A stretch of DNA of 23,762 bases, from positions 1 to 23,762 of the forward strand of contig CAYZZW010000055.1 in the NCBI GenBank assembly GCA_964482955.1. The letters run 5' to 3'. Position 1 is the stretch's first letter, and the number at the start of each line of letters is the position of its first letter. This DNA is from JAPLSN01 sp964482955 (GTDB taxonomy: Bacteria; Spirochaetota; Spirochaetia; Treponematales; UBA12059). Below the pieces are notes generated by a model. The model did no database searches. It saw only the letters and a program-made list of their open reading frames with translations, and was not told the DNA's origin. Positions 1 to 6,462 of the stretch are shown here, piece by piece. A program made the translations under genes and the position numbers.

Positions 1-234
1 CGAAGATGCCGCCCGGCGATTCCCGGCTCAAGACGGGGTTGTTTTGACGGTTACGCTCCTTGGTGCTTAGCATGTGCATTATTGCGTGGTTTAGAAAAAT
101 AAATATTTCCCTGCGACGCTATCTGCCGGCCATCGCGCGTCTGCGCAGCCTGCGATCTGCTGGCGGCGTAGTTTTGCGCCGAGCGGGACGACTGAACTAG
201 TCGCGCAAATAGACGGGCCAAGTTTGAGCGGTTG
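1..234. other. Left edge, no supported gene
   Basis: This stretch lies downstream of the FRG-domain gene and is GC-richer than that gene. A 63-codon minus-strand reading frame (242-51) starts in an 8-base overlap with the FRG stop codon. It has only a weak AAGAAG upstream, a low-complexity Ser/Arg/Gln/Ala-rich product and no recognisable domain. I therefore do not call it a gene, although translational coupling to the FRG gene cannot be excluded. Confidence 0.3.
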
Positions 235-1044
235 CTAGACATCTTCTTTTCTATTTATTGGCCTTAGTCGGTTAATTGGTATCAAGCCAACACTTTCAAA
301 TGATCTGCAAAAGCCTTCCAGCCCAGGGTATACACTCATAAATGTAATATTCATTTTAGCCAGTGATTCAAGAATACTCATTGCATGGTTCTTATTTATT
401 GTAATTTTAATAACAAAATCATCGTTTTGGTAGTTTTCCAATATTTCTTGATGAGAATAATTTAAAGTATTGGGGATTAGAAAGGCTCCCTGTTGTGCCA
501 TAAGCCGATTGTTAGTAAAGACAGGCTCATAAGGTAATAGTATCGTATTCTTAATATCCCTTGTTTCTTTCATAATATTGTCGTACTTAACATTAACGTC
601 TTTATAATATTCAGCATCAATTTTAGATATCTCTTTATACTTTATGCAAAATATCGATGCATTTTCTTTTATTTCAGAAATCGCAAAAAATAGCGCCACC
701 CACGGAGAAAAAGAAAAATCCAACAGTCTTGTTGGTGCCCCATAATGTTGCATCAAAGATAACCAATCAAAATCGATATTTTTATCTGGCATTGCATCCA
801 AATACAAATGTGCAGATCGTTTGAAGCTGTCAATTATCTCTTTTTCATATAATTCTTTCTTCAAGACAATTTTTCTAGATTTATTTAGGCTACGTAGTTC
901 AATGTTTTTTTGAAACACCCGAAAAAGAGAGCTCTTTAATTCCCAGGTAGAATCTGATTGACCTCTATATAGCCATTCACGATAATTATGATTTGATATA
1001 ACTTCTTCAAATTCTATCCACTCTCGTATTATCATTTCTTTCAT
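235..1044 (-). CDS. FRG domain-containing protein
   Basis: A 269-residue soluble protein of the FRG family (named for an N-terminal Phe-Arg-Gly-type motif). The family hallmarks are visible: YRGQ at residues 26-29, QHYGAPTRLLD at 99-109 followed by SPWVALFFA, and QQGAF at 184-188. There is no signal peptide or membrane segment, so it should be cytoplasmic. Start: the first ATG has GGAGG six bases upstream; the second Met (residue 4) is less well placed. The gene is strikingly AT-rich, with many Lys, Ile and Asn codons, unlike the GC-rich genes from position 1994 onward, which indicates recent transfer. FRG genes are often found in mobile and phage-defence regions, but the biochemical activity is not established to my knowledge. 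No partner defence gene is visible, and the window ends 235 bases downstream, so its island is only partly seen. Family call is firm; role is unknown. Confidence 0.88.
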   Translation of the reverse strand: MKEMIIREWIEFEEVISNHNYREWLYRGQSDSTWELKSSLFRVFQKNIELRSLNKSRKIVLKKELYEKEIIDSFKRSAHLYLDAMPDKNIDFDWLSLMQHYGAPTRLLDFSFSPWVALFFAISEIKENASIFCIKYKEISKIDAEYYKDVNVKYDNIMKETRDIKNTILLPYEPVFTNNRLMAQQGAFLIPNTLNYSHQEILENYQNDDFVIKITINKNHAMSILESLAKMNITFMSVYPGLEGFCRSFESVGLIPINRLRPINRKEDV

Positions 1045-1147
1045 AAATATCCTCCGCGCAAAGCGACATTCTACTAAAAATTGTACTGTCGTCTATGAAA
1101 CCACGAAAGAAATATTATCCAGTAAACTAATTCTCCTCACATGAACA

Positions 1148-1176
1148 TTCACCTCTATTATCTGACATGGTATAAT
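1148..1176 (+). promoter_or_regulatory. Candidate outward promoter with perfect extended -10
   Basis: TTCACC (1148-1153, four of six matches) is followed by 17 bases and a perfect TATAAT (1171-1176) preceded by TGG, an extended -10. It overlaps the opposing FRG promoter. No plus-strand gene lies downstream; transcription would run antisense into the permease relic and the small unknown gene. Confidence 0.35.
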
Positions 1177-1185
1177 ATTAGTCAA
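1157..1185 (-). promoter_or_regulatory. Candidate sigma70 promoter of the FRG gene
   Basis: Read on the minus strand, TTGACT (1185-1180) is followed by a 17-base spacer and GATAAT (1162-1157). Each hexamer matches consensus at five of six positions. This would give a leader of about 105 bases before the FRG start at 1044. The region is AT-rich, so chance matches are more likely here than elsewhere in the window. Confidence 0.5.
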
Positions 1186-1279
1186 CAACGATATTTGAGC
1201 AATAAGATGTTATCTAGAACTCGATATATCCCGGGTGTCCGCGATAGCGTCACTCGCGTCGCAATGGGCACGGCTGTAA

Positions 1280-1497
1280 TTACATAAAGTCGACGAGATC
1301 GACCTACGCCACTTCGAGCAGACTCAGTGCAACGACACCACTATAGGTAGATGGATACTCGGTTATCGCGTACGGATTCATCACCGAATAGCTGAGGCCG
1401 AGCCGCGTGGCGAAGTTCTCCGCTAAGAAGAAGGCAGCCATGCCTAGCCCAGCGCCAGAACGAATGGCAAAGCCATCTCGCTCAACGCGAACAAGCC
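1280..1497 (-). pseudogene. Relic of an SsuC/TauC-type ABC permease (3' part)
   Basis: The minus strand of about 1304-1474 translates to a clear permease C-terminal segment: RSGAGLGMAAFFLAENFATR, then LGLSYSVMNPYA and YPSTYSGVVALSLLEVA. It aligns residue by residue with the intact permease encoded at 1994-2734 (RSGVGMGTAALFFAENFATR, then GLGYFVMNSYA and YPATYGGIVALSLLGLA). By eye the DNA is roughly 70% identical over about 150 bases. The reading frame meets TAG at 1306-1304, where the intact gene has a Leu codon (TTG). Similarity continues weakly past the stop (VDLVD against FAVVD). Upstream homology fades at about 1475-1497, next to the end of the small unknown gene. The 5' two-thirds of the gene is missing. 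It is either an old duplicate or the remains of a second related transporter, clipped when the neighbouring DNA was rearranged. Confidence 0.8.
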
Positions 1498-1498
1498 G

Positions 1499-1885
1499 TC
1501 AGTCGAAACGCTCCCGGAATCCGTCTTGCGCTTCCTTGAGGAAAATAGATAAATCGGATTCGGGAACCGAGATGATTTGAATCCCCAGAAGTTCGGCCAA
1601 GGCTTCCACCTCGGCGTTGACGAGTTCCGGCGGGACGAAGAGCGAGGTCGGGAACGCATTCTTGAGTGCCCACGCTTCCGTGAGCAGCGCATGAACGTTT
1701 TCTTTCGTCAGTACTTCGGGACCCGTGCCGGGGAAAAACTGCCCGCACAAGATGTAGCAACTGGCGGCATCCATCAGACCGAAGCAAACGGCCGGTCCCC
1801 TGTCGTTCGTCATGACCGGTTTTTTCGATAGCTGGAACAATATCCACGTATCATTGACCACGAACTGTCTCGGATGCAATTCCAT
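1499..1885 (-). CDS. Hypothetical protein
   Basis: A 128-residue soluble protein that I do not recognise with confidence. It has mixed alpha/beta character with no signal peptide or membrane segment. Visible features are a hydrophobic strand WILFQL near the N-terminus, a CFGLMDAASCYILCGQFF segment with three Cys, and a C-terminal half with PPELVNAEVEALAELLGIQI, a pattern seen in small proteins of unknown function. Start choice: an upstream in-frame ATG at 1891 directly abuts the Shine-Dalgarno GGGAGGT, leaving no spacing, whereas the ATG at 1885 has about seven bases from GGAGG. I chose 1885. It lies downstream of the ABC importer permease on the same strand, separated by a repeat-rich 108-base spacer, and its end abuts the permease relic. 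Base composition is less GC-rich than the importer genes. It may be part of the acquired region or a late member of the importer operon. Confidence 0.6.
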   Translation of the reverse strand: MELHPRQFVVNDTWILFQLSKKPVMTNDRGPAVCFGLMDAASCYILCGQFFPGTGPEVLTKENVHALLTEAWALKNAFPTSLFVPPELVNAEVEALAELLGIQIISVPESDLSIFLKEAQDGFRERFD

Positions 1886-1941
1886 ATCCATACCTCCCTT
1901 CTTCCCCTATTCTTTCCACTTTTCTTATTTCTTGCTTTCTT

Positions 1942-1986
1942 CCCTTCGTGATCTTCGTGGCTGAATCTTCGTGCCCTTCGTGGTAA
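1942..1986. repeat. Short CTTCGTG-type tandem repeat
   Basis: Imperfect units CCCTTCGTG, ATCTTCGTGG, TCTTCGTG and CCCTTCGTGGTAA occur in succession. A near-identical array lies upstream of the OsmC gene (5777-5823). Here it fills the spacer between the importer permease and the small unknown gene. Confidence 0.75.
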
Positions 1987-1993
1987 TTTGTTT

Positions 1994-2734
1994 TTAACGT
2001 CGTCCTATCCACGGACACAGCAACCGCTCCGCCAGGTCAACCACCGCGAACAACGCCAACCCGAGCAGGCTCAGCGCGACGATGCCGCCGTAGGTGGCGG
2101 GATAATCGGCCATCGCGTAGGAGTTCATCACGAAGTAACCGAGGCCGCGCCGCGTGGCGAAATTTTCGGCGAAGAAGAGCGCGGCCGTGCCCATCCCTAC
2201 GCCGGAACGGAGCGACGAGAATATCCGCGGCAAGACCGCGGGGAGCGTGACGTGGCGCGCGAACGCCAGGCCGCGGAGGCCGAGCGACCTCGCCGCCAGC
2301 GTCGCGGAGGCGGGGATGTCGCGCACCCCGTCGCGCACGGACAAGGCTGTCTGGAACACGAGCACCGTAGCGACGAACGCGATCTTCGCGGCGTCACCGA
2401 GGCCGAACGCCACGAGGAAGAGCGGCAGTAGGGCCATCTTCGGGACGGGAAAGAGCGCGCGCGTCGGCGGGCCCAACGCTGCGTCCGCCGCCTTGCTCGA
2501 GCCGAGGAGGAGGCCGAGCGATCCCCCGACGACGAGCTGGAGGACGAGCGCGGCGGATATCCGCCACAGGCTCGCGAGGACGTGGGCGAGCACCTCGCCG
2601 CTCGCGGAATCGCGCAACGCGAATATCGACGCTGCCGGAGAGGGCAAGGCGGGCGTTTTGAGGGCCAGGTGGAGAAACTGCCAGCCGAGCGCCAGCATGA
2701 CCGCGCCCATGAAGGCGCCGCGAACGCGCTTCAC
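1994..2734 (-). CDS. ABC transporter permease, SsuC/TauC type
   Basis: Membrane-spanning subunit of an inner-membrane importer of the nitrate/sulfonate/taurine type (BPD_transp_1 fold), about 246 residues, the usual family length. Hydrophobic segments start near residue 8 and continue through FLVAFGLGDAAKIAFVATVL to GGIVALSLLGLALFAVV. The cytoplasmic EAA loop that docks on the ATPase is visible as AARSLGLRGLAFARHVTLPA. Start choice: GTG at 2734 overlaps the ATPase stop codon by four bases (GTGA) and has GGAGG seven bases upstream; a longer version starting at 2773 would overlap the ATPase gene by 43 bases and add a Gly-rich, non-family N-terminus. It is the third gene after the binding protein and ATPase. 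A decayed relative of this gene lies at 1280-1497. Substrate cannot be read from the sequence. Confidence 0.92.
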   Translation of the reverse strand: MKRVRGAFMGAVMLALGWQFLHLALKTPALPSPAASIFALRDSASGEVLAHVLASLWRISAALVLQLVVGGSLGLLLGSSKAADAALGPPTRALFPVPKMALLPLFLVAFGLGDAAKIAFVATVLVFQTALSVRDGVRDIPASATLAARSLGLRGLAFARHVTLPAVLPRIFSSLRSGVGMGTAALFFAENFATRRGLGYFVMNSYAMADYPATYGGIVALSLLGLALFAVVDLAERLLCPWIGRR

Positions 2735-3474
2735 CGCGCCGCCTCCGCGAGAATCGCCCGGAGCGAACGGCACAGATCGTAGAACTCCGCCTTGTCTCGG
2801 AGTCCTTCGTCCCCGAAGAGCGGATTGTCGACCGACGCGTGGATGCGCGATCGGGACATGACCGATACCCTGCGCCCGAGGAACACTGCCTCTTCGATGT
2901 CGTGCGTGACCGCGACGAGCGTGAAGCCGCGCTTCTTGTATTGCGCGAGGACGAGTTTTTGGAAGTCCTCTTTCGTGATGGCGTCGAGCGACGAAGACGG
3001 CTCGTCGAGGAGGATGAGGTCGGCGGAGGCCGCGAGCGCCCGCGCGATGGCCGCCCGCTGCCGCTGCCCGCCCGACAGCCGGTCGGGGAATTTCCGCGCG
3101 TGTTCGGTCAACCCGAGCTCGGCGAGCACGGCGTCGGCTTTCGCGTACGCATCGGCGCGCTCGATGCCGCGGGCGATGGGCGCGAGCGCGACGTTGCCGC
3201 GGCAGGTTTTCCAGGGAAACAGCGCGTGGTCCTGGAAGACGATGGACGTTCCCGAACGCGGTCCGCTCACCGGCGTTCCGCCGATTTCGATCGATCCGCC
3301 GTCGACGTTGCGGAGTCCCGCCAGCGCGAGAAGGAGACTCGTCTTGCCGCAGCCGGAGGGCCCGACGACGGCCAGGCTGCCGCCCGGCTCGACGTCGAGG
3401 CAGACTCCGTCCAGGGCGCGTTCGGCGCCGTACGCGACGACGACGCGATCCGCCCGGACTCCGGCTCCGTTCAC
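2731..3474 (-). CDS. ABC transporter ATP-binding protein, SsuB/TauB type
   Basis: Cytoplasmic ATPase that powers the importer, 247 residues. All nucleotide-binding motifs are intact: Walker A GPSGCGKT (38-45), Q-loop Gln81 in VFQDHALFPW, signature LSGGQ (133-137), Walker B LILLDEP with Asp157-Glu158, and switch His191 in THD. The FPW after the Q-loop and the THDIEEA ending are typical of the SsuB/TauB/NrtD family. The start codon is GTG at 3474, overlapping the stop of the binding-protein gene by four bases (GTGA). The Shine-Dalgarno is weak, so translation probably depends on coupling. It shares its own stop with the permease start in the same way. Confidence 0.95.
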   Translation of the reverse strand: MNGAGVRADRVVVAYGAERALDGVCLDVEPGGSLAVVGPSGCGKTSLLLALAGLRNVDGGSIEIGGTPVSGPRSGTSIVFQDHALFPWKTCRGNVALAPIARGIERADAYAKADAVLAELGLTEHARKFPDRLSGGQRQRAAIARALAASADLILLDEPSSSLDAITKEDFQKLVLAQYKKRGFTLVAVTHDIEEAVFLGRRVSVMSRSRIHASVDNPLFGDEGLRDKAEFYDLCRSLRAILAEAAR

Positions 3475-4361
3475 GGCTTCGCGAGTATCGATTCCCAGTC
3501 GATCGACACGGGCTTCCCGCGCAGCTTCGCCACCCAGTCGGTGACCGACTTGAGTTCGTCGTCGGTCGGCAGGCGGGATTCGCGGTAGGCGGGCAGGCTC
3601 ATGAGGTCCTTCACGCGCGGGTCGAGCTTGAGGTCGCGGACAAGGATGTCACGTGCCAGTGTCGGTTCCTTGGCGATGTCGCGGACGGCGCGGTCCCACG
3701 CGCGGAGGAAGGCGCGCACCGCTTCGGGCTTCGCCTCCACTGACTTCGCGGTGAACGCCATCACGTCGGGGCAGAAGACGCCGGGCGCGGGAATCAGGTG
3801 TTTCTTGAGCCCGGAGAGTTCGCCCATCGAGGCGACCGGCTCGGGCACGACGGCGAGGTCGATCTTGCGGCTCCGGAGGAGTTCGAGCCGCGCGGGGATG
3901 TCGTTCACGAAGACCTTTTCCACCGCGACCTTGCCGTCGAACATCAGATCGGCCAGGTAGTTCGTGACGCTCGCTTCCATCAATCCGATGACGACGCGCT
4001 TCCCGTCCGCGTAGTCCTTGTTCGACAGGAACGGGAAGGCGCCGTCGGTCAGGGTGACGACCTTGAGCGGGAAGCCGCCCTGCGCGTTGAGCGCCACCAT
4101 GACGAGGTCGCTCATCGCGCCGTCCACCGCGCCGGCCTGGAGGGCAACCTGCCGCTCCTGCCCGTTCGAGAACATGACGAACTCGACGTCGACGCCCTCC
4201 GTGGCGAAATAGCCGCGGTCCCGAGCGACGAGCGCCGGCGCGGCATCCACCGCCGTCATGAGCCCGACGCTCAGCTTCGGGGCGGCGATCGCGGGAGATA
4301 TGGCAACGAAGGCGCAGAGACACAGGGGGAGGAGGAAATTGAGATGGGAACGGGGGTTCAT
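3471..4361 (-). CDS. ABC transporter substrate-binding protein, NMT1/SsuA-like
   Basis: Exported solute receptor of the importer, 296 residues. The N-terminal signal peptide (residues 1-26, ending AIA) precedes a mature protein starting APKLSVGLMTAVDAAP. The motif RGYFATEGVDVEFVMFSNG and later ALQAGAVDGAMSD are the classic pattern of the NMT1/THI5-like and SsuA/TauA families, which bind nitrate, sulfonates, taurine or thiamine precursors. The start at 4361 has AAGGAGAG upstream and gives a proper signal peptide; in-frame upstream sequence runs into murA in another frame and is not coding. It lies 65 bases downstream of murA, so co-transcription is possible. The signal peptide core is encoded by a stretch resembling a common intergenic repeat (4302-4329). 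The ligand is unknown; sulfonate and pyrimidine precursor are both possible. Confidence 0.9.
   Translation of the reverse strand: MNPRSHLNFLLPLCLCAFVAISPAIAAPKLSVGLMTAVDAAPALVARDRGYFATEGVDVEFVMFSNGQERQVALQAGAVDGAMSDLVMVALNAQGGFPLKVVTLTDGAFPFLSNKDYADGKRVVIGLMEASVTNYLADLMFDGKVAVEKVFVNDIPARLELLRSRKIDLAVVPEPVASMGELSGLKKHLIPAPGVFCPDVMAFTAKSVEAKPEAVRAFLRAWDRAVRDIAKEPTLARDILVRDLKLDPRVKDLMSLPAYRESRLPTDDELKSVTDWVAKLRGKPVSIDWESILAKP
4302..4329. repeat. Repeat-like segment inside the signal peptide code
   Basis: On the minus strand this reads CCCTGTGTCTCTGCGCCTTC followed by GTTGCC, encoding PLCLCAFVA of the binding-protein signal peptide. It resembles the short CTCTGTG/CTTCGTG repeats found between genes elsewhere in this window and in many bacteria. 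Confidence 0.4.
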
Positions 4362-4426
4362 GCTCTCTCCTTGTCTCAAGCCCGCTCGTCGCGGGTCTGG
4401 TGACGTCAGGTGCAATGGCATTCCGA

Positions 4427-5713
4427 TCACTTGCCGTCTTCGAGGCGTTCGATGCGGGCGCCGAGCTGACGGAGGCGGTCGGAGATGCGTTCGTAGCCGC
4501 GCTCGATCTGGTAGACGTTCTTGATCGTGCTCACGCCTTCGGCGCAGAGGGCCGCGATGACCATGGCCATGCCGGCGCGCACGTCCGGCGACACGAGTTC
4601 CGATCCGGAAAGCCGCGCGGGGCCGGAGACCACGGCGCGGTGGGGATCGCACAGGACGATGCGCGCGCCCATGCCGATGAGCTTGTCGACGAAGAACATG
4701 CGCGACTCGAACATCTTCTCGTGCACGAGCACCGTGCCGTCCACCTGCGTCGCGACCACCGTGATGATGGACGTGAGGTCGGGCGGGAAGCCGGGCCAGG
4801 GCGCGTCGTCGATCTTGGGGAACTGGCCGTCGAGGTCGGGTTGGACCTTCATCGCCTGGCCCGCGGGCATGGTGAGGTCGCGTCCGTCGATGTTCCATCG
4901 GATGCCCAGCTTCGCGAAGGCGATCTTCATCATGCGGAGGTCGGCGGGCTCGACGCCCTCGATGACGAGCTCGCCGCGCGTGACGGCCGCGAGGCCGATG
5001 AAGGAGCCGATCTCCATGAAGTCCGGGCCGATGGCGAAGTCCGTGCCGGAGAGGCCTTCGACGCCGTCGATCGTGAGGATGTTCGAGCCGATGCCGTCGA
5101 TCTTCGCGCCCATCGCGACGAGCATGCGGCAGAGGTCCTGCACGTGCGGCTCGCTGGCGACGTTGCGGAGGATCGTGCGCCCCGTCGCGAGGACGGCCGC
5201 CATCACGGCGTTCTCCGTGCCGGTGACCGAGGCCTCGTCGAGGAATATGTCCGCGCCGACTAGCTTGTTCGCCGTGAACTGGAAGACGCCGTCGATCTCG
5301 ATGCGGACGCCGAGCTCCTCGAGCGCGAGCAGGTGCGTGTCGATGCGGCGGCGGCCGATGACGTCGCCGCCCGGCGGCGGCAGCGTGACCTTGCCGAAAC
5401 GGGCGATCATCGGACCGGCGAACAGGATCGACGCGCGGACTTTCTTCGCGTGCTCGGGCGCGATCTCTGTTTTCGTCGCCTGGCGCGGGTCGACGCGCCA
5501 CTCGTTGCGGCCGAGGCGCTCGACGGAGGCGCCGAGCGATGCGAGGATCTCGAACATGACGAGCACGTCCTCGATCTCGGGGATGTTGCGGAGCGTGACG
5601 GGCTCGCCCGCGAGCAGGGTCGCGGCGATGCAGGGGAGCGCGGCGTTCTTGTTGCCGCTCGCCCGAATCCTTCCTTTAAGAGGGAAGCCTCCCTCGATGC
5701 GGTACTTGTACAT
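4427..5713 (-). CDS. murA: UDP-N-acetylglucosamine 1-carboxyvinyltransferase (Asp-type)
   Basis: Cytoplasmic enzyme that transfers enolpyruvate from phosphoenolpyruvate to UDP-GlcNAc, the first committed step of peptidoglycan synthesis. Its 428 residues match the family length. SGNKNAALP places the substrate-binding Lys22 and Asn23 exactly as in E. coli MurA. FPPDL around Asp312 corresponds to the catalytic Asp region, and RGYERISDRL near the end is conserved. The active-site loop reads PPGGDVIGRRRID, so residue 117 is Asp where most MurA enzymes have Cys. This substitution is known in Mycobacterium, Chlamydia and Borrelia and makes the enzyme insensitive to fosfomycin. The start at 5713 gives the standard MYKYRIEGG N-terminus; no Shine-Dalgarno is visible, but a promoter ends six bases upstream. 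The importer binding-protein gene follows after 65 bases. Confidence 0.96.
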   Translation of the reverse strand: MYKYRIEGGFPLKGRIRASGNKNAALPCIAATLLAGEPVTLRNIPEIEDVLVMFEILASLGASVERLGRNEWRVDPRQATKTEIAPEHAKKVRASILFAGPMIARFGKVTLPPPGGDVIGRRRIDTHLLALEELGVRIEIDGVFQFTANKLVGADIFLDEASVTGTENAVMAAVLATGRTILRNVASEPHVQDLCRMLVAMGAKIDGIGSNILTIDGVEGLSGTDFAIGPDFMEIGSFIGLAAVTRGELVIEGVEPADLRMMKIAFAKLGIRWNIDGRDLTMPAGQAMKVQPDLDGQFPKIDDAPWPGFPPDLTSIITVVATQVDGTVLVHEKMFESRMFFVDKLIGMGARIVLCDPHRAVVSGPARLSGSELVSPDVRAGMAMVIAALCAEGVSTIKNVYQIERGYERISDRLRQLGARIERLEDGK

Positions 5714-5719
5714 GCGCCC

Positions 5720-5749
5720 ACTCTATCCGCCCCGCTTTTAGCTCGTCAA
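5720..5749 (-). promoter_or_regulatory. murA promoter, apparently leaderless
   Basis: On the minus strand, TTGACG (5749-5744, five of six) is followed by 18 bases and TAGAGT (5725-5720, four of six). Only six bases separate the -10 hexamer from the murA ATG, so the expected transcription start is at or next to the A of the start codon. Confidence 0.5.
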
Positions 5750-5776
5750 TCAGCCTTCCGATCCATGAATTCGCTT

Positions 5777-5823
5777 TCCTTCGTGCCCTTCGTGTTTCTC
5801 TCTTCGTACCCTTCGTGGTAAAA
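5777..5823. repeat. Short CTTCGTG-type tandem repeat
   Basis: Imperfect units CCTTCGTG, CCCTTCGTG, TCTTCGTA and CCCTTCGTGGTAA occur in the murA-OsmC spacer. The final unit is the same as at 1972-1986. Its end contributes to a TAAAAT hexamer (5819-5824) that could be the -10 box of the OsmC gene, giving a leader of about 16 bases that contains the Shine-Dalgarno. Confidence 0.75.
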
Positions 5824-5846
5824 TGCGCCCACATTCGGAGGGTAGC

Positions 5847-6251
5847 ATGGCGGTGACGATCACGGGGAAGACGACGGGGGCGACGACGGTCGAGCTCACG
5901 CACGAATCGGGGGCGGTCATCAAGACGACGGCTCCGAAGGACAACGGCGGCGACGGCTCGAGCTTTTCGCCGACCGACCTCTGCGCGGCGTCGCTCGGCG
6001 CCTGCGCCTCGACCATCATGACCATGTTCGCGCGCGACAAGGGCATCGCCCTCGACCGCGTCGAATTCAAGGTCGTCAAGGAAATGACGGCGGCGCCGCG
6101 CAAGATCGGCAAGCTCACGGTCGCCTTCACGCTGTTCGGCGGCTTTTCGGACGTCGACTACAAGAAGCTGCTCGCCGCGGCGAGGACCTGCCCGGTCGGG
6201 CTCACGCTCGCGGACGTCGTGACGATCGACGAGACCTTCGCGCGGGGCTAA
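5847..6251 (+). CDS. OsmC family protein
   Basis: A 134-residue member of the OsmC/Ohr superfamily, whose characterised members are cytoplasmic thiol peroxidases reducing organic hydroperoxides. The two conserved Cys are present: Cys53 in ASLGACASTIM and Cys115 in RTCPVGLTL. The N-terminal half with FSPTDLCAASLGAC is typical of the YhfA-like OsmC branch rather than true Ohr, so peroxidase activity is likely but the substrate is uncertain. Start choice: ATG at 5847 has GGAGG five bases upstream; the in-frame ATG at 5823 would add eight residues and coincides with the repeat and the likely -10 box. The gene is divergent from murA and converges on thiS with only seven bases between the stop codons. 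Confidence 0.9.
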   Translation: MAVTITGKTTGATTVELTHESGAVIKTTAPKDNGGDGSSFSPTDLCAASLGACASTIMTMFARDKGIALDRVEFKVVKEMTAAPRKIGKLTVAFTLFGGFSDVDYKKLLAAARTCPVGLTLADVVTIDETFARG

Positions 6252-6258
6252 GACCCGC

Positions 6259-6462
6259 TCAGCCGCCCGACACGAGGTGGTAGAGGTCGATGTCGTTCCC
6301 GTCGCGGATCGGCGCCGAGTCGTAGTCCGCGCGGTCGACGAGGGCTCCGTTCACGCGGATGATGATGAGCGGGAAGCTGTAGCGTTTCTTCTCGAGGAGC
6401 CGGCGCACGGTTAGGGTCTCTTCGTCGTGGCGCTCGGTCTCGCCGTTCACGGTGATCGTCAT
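6259..6462 (-). CDS. thiS: Sulfur carrier protein ThiS
   Basis: A 67-residue ubiquitin-like sulfur carrier for thiazole formation in thiamine synthesis. It starts MTITVNGE, has the beta-grasp pattern TVRRLLEKKRY and ends LVSGG. The C-terminal Gly-Gly is the site that is adenylated and converted to a thiocarboxylate. The length is the family norm. The ATG at 6462 overlaps the thiF-like stop codon by four bases (ATGA), with GGGGGAG upstream. ThiG, ThiH and ThiO are not in the window, so the rest of the pathway must be elsewhere. A role as sulfur donor for another pathway (such as cysteine or a cofactor) is a less likely alternative. Confidence 0.9.
   Translation of the reverse strand: MTITVNGETERHDEETLTVRRLLEKKRYSFPLIIIRVNGALVDRADYDSAPIRDGNDIDLYHLVSGG

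Noticed and set aside
51..242. Minus-strand 63-codon frame overlapping the FRG stop codon by eight bases
   Set aside because: Weak ribosome site, low-complexity product, no recognisable family; composition differs from the FRG gene. Kept only as a note.
1127..1168. 13-codon minus-strand frame upstream of the FRG gene
   Set aside because: Its ATG lies upstream of the transcription start predicted for the FRG promoter and it has no ribosome site.
1444..1847. Two minus-strand and one plus-strand frames around the small unknown gene
   Set aside because: They overlap the 128-residue frame that has a proper Shine-Dalgarno; their products are Arg/Ser-rich and look like shadow translations.
4376..4400. 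CCCGC/GCGGG hairpin between murA and the binding-protein gene
   Set aside because: Five-base-pair stem without a T tract; too weak to call a terminator, and the genes may be co-transcribed.
4362..5501. Long in-frame N-terminal extension of the binding-protein gene through murA
   Set aside because: The extension is Arg/His-rich antisense-like sequence in another frame of murA; the real start with signal peptide and ribosome site is at 4361.
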